DNA of 11,058 bases from Deltaproteobacteria bacterium (lineage in GTDB: Bacteria > Desulfobacterota > Dissulfuribacteria > Dissulfuribacterales > QOAL01), in assembly GCA_027068235.1 (NCBI GenBank), contig JAMOUE010000152.1:1-11058 (forward strand), in the 5' to 3' direction. The stretch's first letter is position 1. Each line of letters opens with the position of its first letter. A program made the translations under genes and the position numbers. This document shows, piece by piece, positions 7,284-11,058 of the stretch. The notes below the pieces were generated by a model. The model made no database searches. It was not told where the DNA came from and saw only the letters and a list, made by a program, of their open reading frames with translations.

Positions 7284-8730
7284 ACAAGACCAATCCCATA
7301 TTCCTATATTCTGCAAGTTTGTTTCTAAGGGTTCTCACACTTATTCCAAGAAGCTTGGCAGCATGAGTCCTATTACCCTTTGTCTTTGAAAGGGCCCTTT
7401 TAATCATCTCTTTTTCTATCTCTCCAAGGTTAAAGGTGTCTTCTCCAATCCCCTTATGCCCTGGTGAAGAGGAAGAATTTGCCACGTCAGAAACTTCATC
7501 TGCCAGCAAATCCTGCAGCGTTATCTCATTGGACTGGGCCAGCAACACCCCACGTTCAACTATATTCTTGAGTTCTCGCACGTTTCCGCTCCATTTCCTT
7601 TGTTCAAGGGCCTCTAAGACACCCTTTGCAAATTTGAGCCCATTTTTCCCATACTCCTTGACGAAGTGTTCTCTAAAGTGCTCGGCCAGAAAGGCAATAT
7701 CCTCTTTCCTCTCTCTCAACGGTGGAACCCTTAATGGGATGACATTTAGACGAAAATAGAGATCTTCTCTGAACTTTCCCTCTCTAACTGCAGCTAGAAC
7801 ATCGCGATTTGTGGTGGCTACCACCCTCACATCCACAGGAATTGGGCTGTAACCACCCAACCTGTCCACTTCTCCTTCCTGTAACACCCTTAAAAGTTTT
7901 GCCTGAAGGGAAAGATCCATCTCCGTCACTTCGTCAAGCAATATGGTCCCCTTGTTGGCCAGCTCAAATTTTCCAATCTTTTTCATTATAGCCCCAGAAA
8001 AGGCCCCTTTTTCATGTCCAAAAAGCTCGCTTTCCAACAATGTTTCAGGAAGTGCTGCACAGTTTATGGCCACAAAGGGGCCATCAGCCCTGTCACTTTG
8101 TTCATGAATGTATCTGGCAAGAAGCTCCTTGCCTGTACCGCTTTCCCCCTGAATCAAGACAGTGGCCTTGCTACGGGCCACACTTTTTGCCTGTGCCAAT
8201 ACCTTTTCCATGGCTGGACTTTGTGTAAGTATTTTATGTCTGTCAAAAGTTTGACGTTTTGAAGGGATTTTTTTTCCCTGAGATGTATCAGTAGAGGCCT
8301 TTGGACGATGCTGGCTGGCAGATTTGACCTTTTGAATTGGAGTAGCTAAAGCCCTTTTGATAACAAAACCGAGCACATCTGGCGTCCAAGGGGGAAGCCT
8401 GAAATCCATTGCGCCAAGCTCCATTATAAGCTGTGCATCTTCCACTGAGGCCTTTTGTGCAAGCACCACCACCCGTGCAAACAGGTTGTTGTCTTGCATT
8501 GCCCGAAGAAACTCCACTGCATCCAGATTGTCTTCATCATGAAACACAATACACAAGACAAAGTCTGACTTCTCAAGGAGCCCCAGTGCCACCTGGATAT
8601 CAGGGGCCATGGTTATATCAAATCCCATGTCAGAAAGGTGTGCCTGGACCTCCATTCTGTCTTTAACACTGCCACCTAACACAAGGATCTTTTGTTCTTT
8701 TTTGTCGTGTAAGCCGTAAAAATCCATCAT
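7282..8730 (-). CDS. Sigma-54-dependent transcriptional activator with a degenerate receiver domain
   Basis: This 482-residue NtrC-type enhancer-binding protein uses ATP to open sigma-54 promoters. Domains in order are a receiver-like fold (about 14-128), a polar linker (about 130-165), an AAA+ domain (about 170-400) and a Fis-type helix-turn-helix (about 436-476, G-N-R-T-H-A-A-K-L-L-G-I-S-V-R-T-L). The AAA+ part has Walker A GESGTGKE (195-202), a GAFSGA loop (242-247, Ser in place of the usual Thr), Walker B I-L-L-D-E (263-267), arginine-finger region F-R-E-D-L-Y-F-R-L (R321, R327) and sensor 2 G-N-V-R-E-L (382-387). The receiver lacks the acidic pair (GG at 19-20), the phospho-acceptor Asp (Ile61 by alignment), the Thr/Ser (Ala91) and the Lys (Pro113), so it is probably not phosphorylated. 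FleQ/FlrA flagellar master regulators have a comparable lost receiver. The ATG overlaps the preceding stop as ATGA; a second ATG follows directly. It most likely controls flagellar genes. Confidence 0.93.
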   Translation of the reverse strand: MMDFYGLHDKKEQKILVLGGSVKDRMEVQAHLSDMGFDITMAPDIQVALGLLEKSDFVLCIVFHDEDNLDAVEFLRAMQDNNLFARVVVLAQKASVEDAQLIMELGAMDFRLPPWTPDVLGFVIKRALATPIQKVKSASQHRPKASTDTSQGKKIPSKRQTFDRHKILTQSPAMEKVLAQAKSVARSKATVLIQGESGTGKELLARYIHEQSDRADGPFVAINCAALPETLLESELFGHEKGAFSGAIMKKIGKFELANKGTILLDEVTEMDLSLQAKLLRVLQEGEVDRLGGYSPIPVDVRVVATTNRDVLAAVREGKFREDLYFRLNVIPLRVPPLRERKEDIAFLAEHFREHFVKEYGKNGLKFAKGVLEALEQRKWSGNVRELKNIVERGVLLAQSNEITLQDLLADEVSDVANSSSSPGHKGIGEDTFNLGEIEKEMIKRALSKTKGNRTHAAKLLGISVRTLRNKLAEYRNMGLVL

Positions 8731-10922
8731 ATCGTGCCGCCAGCTTTCTCCATGAATTTGTAAAAAGATGCCTCTGCTTTAAACACTGTGTTCCACAGTC
8801 CCTCTACCTCCTTTGATGCATCTGTCCATATTCGTGCTGCCTTGGATGGCCTCTTGCCACTTGCTAGGGCCAGATTCAATCTGAATTTATTTGCTGGTTC
8901 ATCTGGCTCTATGTTGTTTAGGGCTTTATAGGGCTTTAAGGCCTCCTTTGGCTGACCAAGATTCAAGGCCTCATCTCCCCAGGTTCTCAAGACTTTTATC
9001 TTGTCTTGCTTTTTTAGAAGTTTTGAGTGTTTGGCGTAGATCTTTTTGACAGTATTCCATTCAGCCAGATATATGGCACTCAGCAGGGCCTGCTTTACAC
9101 TTTCTGGTTCTGGCTTCATATTCATGCTGTCAAGAGCCATATTTAAGCCAGCTCTATAATCCTTTTGCCAAAGTGCAAGTTTTGACTTGTATAGTAGCGC
9201 CTTTGCTCCAATAGACTGCTCAGGACAGTAAAGATTCATAAGGGTTATCGTATCTTGTGCGGCCTTGAACCTTTTGGCCTTAACAATCTGGCCGGTCCAT
9301 TCCATCAAGATAGTGCAGCGTAACTTATGATCTGGATCACTATTCCATGCCTTCTGATACGCCCTTAAACTTGCCTGATCTAGACCCATATTGGCATAGG
9401 CCCGGGCCAAGTAAAGATAATGGCCAGGTACTCCAAGCCTGTCTATCTTTGACTTGTTGGAAAGATAGAAGTTGATAAGTTTCAGATTGTTGCCATTTGC
9501 AATAAATGTTTCGTCTGCCTGTAACAAGGCCTTGACCGCATTACTTTTTGCTTCCTTTGTCAAGGCACTGGAGTCATTGAAAAACTCCCTAAATCTCCAA
9601 TATTCCTGTAGGACATGTATTGGCCTTTTTTGCGCTAGCAGTTCCTGTTGTAATTCTACCCATTTTTTGTGGGCAACACGCCTTATAAAATCGTATATTT
9701 GTGAGTCCTCATGAATAGTAAGATACGGTTTGAGGGAAGATACTATCCGTTTCAGATGATCCAAATCATAGGATGTTTCCAAGAGGTAATTCTTGGCTTG
9801 ATCTGCCATCAAAAGTATATCCTTAGAATATGGGCTGTTTGGGTCTTCACGCAGATATTCCTCAGCCAATAGCAAGGCCTTTAGATAGTCCTTCTTTTTC
9901 AATTCAGTCGCAACAAACTCTTTTTTCACCTCTCGCGTCAAAGGATGTTTTGGAAACTCTTTGAGAATCTTCTGAAACACCATCTCAGACTCGTAAAAAT
10001 CTGGCATTGAGACCTGACCCTTGGTGTAACGTGCAAGCTGTTCCCTAGCCTGTTCTTTCAGTTGCAGCATACGAAAACGTGCAAATAGATATTCAGGCTG
10101 CCCCTTAAAATCTCTCCTGATAAGGGCGTAATATTTCCTGGCCTTTAGCACATCTCCCATCCGGCGGTATGTCTCTGCTATTTGAAAAAGCGTTGATGCC
10201 CTGCTTGCAGGGTTTCTTGTGAGATTTAGATATCTAACCCACATCTCAATGGCCTTTTTGGGCTTGCCGTCGTGAAGGGCCAACCTGGCCTTTAGATCAA
10301 GAAGTTCAGGCACATCTACTTCTGGAGTTGGAGACGCCTTTGAAACCTGCCTTGCAACCTGCCTTGCCTTTTGCACATTACCTCTAAGCAAGGCCTGTCT
10401 TGCCATGAAGACCTCTGCCGTCCTGGCTGCAATACTGTCAGGAAATCGACGCATTATTTCCCGATAAAACCGTCTCAGTTTCTTCTGATTATTTGTCCTT
10501 TCGTAATATAAGATTAGGGATGTCAGGGCCTGATTGGTCCACTTGCTGTTTGGAAAGTAGCGGGTCACTATCTTCCAATGGGCCTCTGCCTCAGGCCAAA
10601 ATGATACGGATGCATAGGCCTCACCTAAGATATAATAGGCCTCCGGTAACATTTTAGAATCAGGATACGCCTTTATGAAGTTTTTAAGCATGGATATCAA
10701 AGGCCATGCATCATCCTTCAGTTTCGCTGGAGCAGTCTGATATTCTTGCCAAAAGACTTCAATAGTGGGAAGGATTACCCTCCACGCCTGTTTAGCCTCA
10801 TACTCTCTATTTCCTGCGCACAATGCAGGCACTTGCCAAAATGAAAACAGGGCTATGGTAAATAACAAGCCTGCTAACAGATTAGGCAACCATCTTTTTA
10901 TATAGGCCTTGGATGTTTTCAT
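8727..10922 (-). CDS. Exported TPR-repeat protein, first gene of the flagellar operon
   Basis: This is a 731-residue protein of no family I can name with certainty. The first 36 residues form a Sec signal peptide: basic MKTSKAYIKR, a hydrophobic core at about 13-29 and a cleavage region around VPALCAGN. The Cys there is not in a good lipobox (P-A-L-C), so a soluble periplasmic protein is more likely than a lipoprotein. The rest is all helical with TPR-like pairs, clearest at about 93-128 (A-Y-Y-I-L-G-E-A-Y), 242-276 (L-F-Q-I-A-E-T-Y-R-R-M-G-D), 340-365, 500-532 (Y-L-Y-L-A-R-A-Y-A-N-M-G) and 645-680. No catalytic motif is seen. It is co-transcribed with the sigma-54 activator and all basal-body genes and stops within the activator's start. 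It may be a motor scaffold or assembly factor like the periplasmic TPR protein PflA; this is inference. No ribosome site precedes the ATG. Confidence 0.85.
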   Translation of the reverse strand: MKTSKAYIKRWLPNLLAGLLFTIALFSFWQVPALCAGNREYEAKQAWRVILPTIEVFWQEYQTAPAKLKDDAWPLISMLKNFIKAYPDSKMLPEAYYILGEAYASVSFWPEAEAHWKIVTRYFPNSKWTNQALTSLILYYERTNNQKKLRRFYREIMRRFPDSIAARTAEVFMARQALLRGNVQKARQVARQVSKASPTPEVDVPELLDLKARLALHDGKPKKAIEMWVRYLNLTRNPASRASTLFQIAETYRRMGDVLKARKYYALIRRDFKGQPEYLFARFRMLQLKEQAREQLARYTKGQVSMPDFYESEMVFQKILKEFPKHPLTREVKKEFVATELKKKDYLKALLLAEEYLREDPNSPYSKDILLMADQAKNYLLETSYDLDHLKRIVSSLKPYLTIHEDSQIYDFIRRVAHKKWVELQQELLAQKRPIHVLQEYWRFREFFNDSSALTKEAKSNAVKALLQADETFIANGNNLKLINFYLSNKSKIDRLGVPGHYLYLARAYANMGLDQASLRAYQKAWNSDPDHKLRCTILMEWTGQIVKAKRFKAAQDTITLMNLYCPEQSIGAKALLYKSKLALWQKDYRAGLNMALDSMNMKPEPESVKQALLSAIYLAEWNTVKKIYAKHSKLLKKQDKIKVLRTWGDEALNLGQPKEALKPYKALNNIEPDEPANKFRLNLALASGKRPSKAARIWTDASKEVEGLWNTVFKAEASFYKFMEKAGGTI

Positions 10923-10936
10923 AACGAAAATGCCAA

Positions 10937-10952
10937 AGCAAAGGAGATGCCA
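10937..10952 (-). promoter_or_regulatory. Sigma-54 (-24/-12) promoter of the flagellar operon
   Basis: Reading the minus strand, TGGCAT-CTCCT-TTGCT matches the TGGCAC-N5-TTGCW consensus at all but one base, with the required 12-base step between the GG at 10950-10951 and the GC at 10938-10939. It lies in the only intergenic space of the operon, downstream of a terminator and pointing at the TPR gene. Counting from the GC, transcription should begin near 10926, about 4 nt before the ATG. The operon encodes its own sigma-54 activator, which could act here in a feedback loop. Confidence 0.82.
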
Positions 10953-11022
10953 CTACAAAACAAGGGGGCGGTTGATGTCATCTGGAAAGTGCTTTCAGCC
11001 CTGAGAAAAGTATTGGGCCATT

Positions 11023-11047
11023 AAAAAAATGAGGCAGCAAAAGCCTC
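11023..11047 (-). terminator. Rho-independent terminator of the gene upstream of the operon
   Basis: On the minus strand a GAGGC/GCCTC stem with a 7-base loop (11031-11047) is followed by A and then seven T residues (11023-11029). The stem is short (5 bp) but GC-rich. It should end transcription from a minus-strand gene lying beyond the right edge of the window and so insulate the flagellar operon. On the plus strand only three T residues follow the stem, so action in that direction would be weak. Confidence 0.72.
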
Positions 11048-11058
11048 TTTACAGAATC

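Noticed and set aside
7345..7357. Inverted repeat CCAAG-AAG-CTTGG near the end of the activator gene
   Set aside because: It lies within the conserved helix-turn-helix codons (A-K-L-L-G), is only 5 bp per arm and has no T-run. It is most likely a product of coding sequence.
8727..10922. TPR protein as a lipoprotein because of the Cys at residue 35
   Set aside because: The residues before it (P-A-L) do not fit a lipobox, which needs a small residue directly before Cys and usually Leu three positions before. A type I signal peptide fits better.
10920..10936. Second TGGCAT on the minus strand, just downstream of the sigma-54 promoter
   Set aside because: The bases 12 positions on are AT rather than GC (TTATG), so it lacks a -12 element. 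It also runs into the start codon.
10947..11024. Plus-strand ORF of 25 codons (MPLQNKGAVD...) in the promoter region, with GGAG just before the ATG
   Set aside because: The GGAG touches the ATG, too close for a working ribosome site. The ORF is very short and overlaps the sigma-54 promoter, whose bases explain the GGAG by chance. No plus-strand promoter is visible.
1..11058. CRISPR arrays, tRNA or rRNA genes, insertion sequences, phage genes
   Set aside because: None is seen. The window is packed with co-directional flagellar genes, and the only stretch without a gene is about 136 bases at the right end.

Overview
The window is almost entirely one flagellar assembly operon, read on the minus strand (right to left) and ending against the tail of an unrelated plus-strand gene. 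Moderate AT content, tight gene packing, a -24/-12 (sigma-54) promoter, a sigma-54 enhancer-binding regulator and a Sec-exported TPR protein point to a Gram-negative bacterium. The gene order flgB-flgC-fliE-fliF-fliG-fliH-fliI-fliJ, with a MotE-family gene after fliJ, is reminiscent of deltaproteobacterial (Desulfobacterota-like) genomes. That placement is an inference and cannot be settled from sequence reading alone.

Right end (about 10923-11058): a hairpin plus seven-T terminator on the minus strand closes whatever gene lies upstream. About 70 bases later comes a near-perfect sigma-54 promoter, only about 4 nt (predicted) ahead of the first start codon. The first two genes (about 7282-10922) are a 731-residue periplasmic TPR protein and an NtrC-type activator whose receiver domain lacks the whole phosphorylation site; they overlap by ATGA.

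Middle (about 1180-7274): flgB and flgC (proximal rod), fliE (MS ring-rod junction), fliF (MS ring), fliG (rotor/switch), fliH and fliI (export ATPase and its stator). Left end (129-1165): fliJ (export stalk) and a MotE-like membrane-anchored coiled-coil protein. The genes are separated by 44 nt at most and often overlap by 1-8 nt, so they are probably translated in a coupled way. The order follows construction of the basal body: regulator, rod, MS ring, rotor, export ATPase complex, motor accessory protein.

Far left (1-132): the C-terminus of a plus-strand ABC-2 type transporter permease, whose stop codon overlaps the motE stop codon tail to tail.

The basal-body genes are canonical. The unusual material is at the operon's ends: the TPR protein plus pseudo-receiver activator pair, the sigma-54 promoter that predicts an almost leaderless mRNA, and the co-occurrence of a periplasmic TPR protein with a MotE-family protein, which recalls the PflA/FlgY motor scaffold of epsilonproteobacteria.
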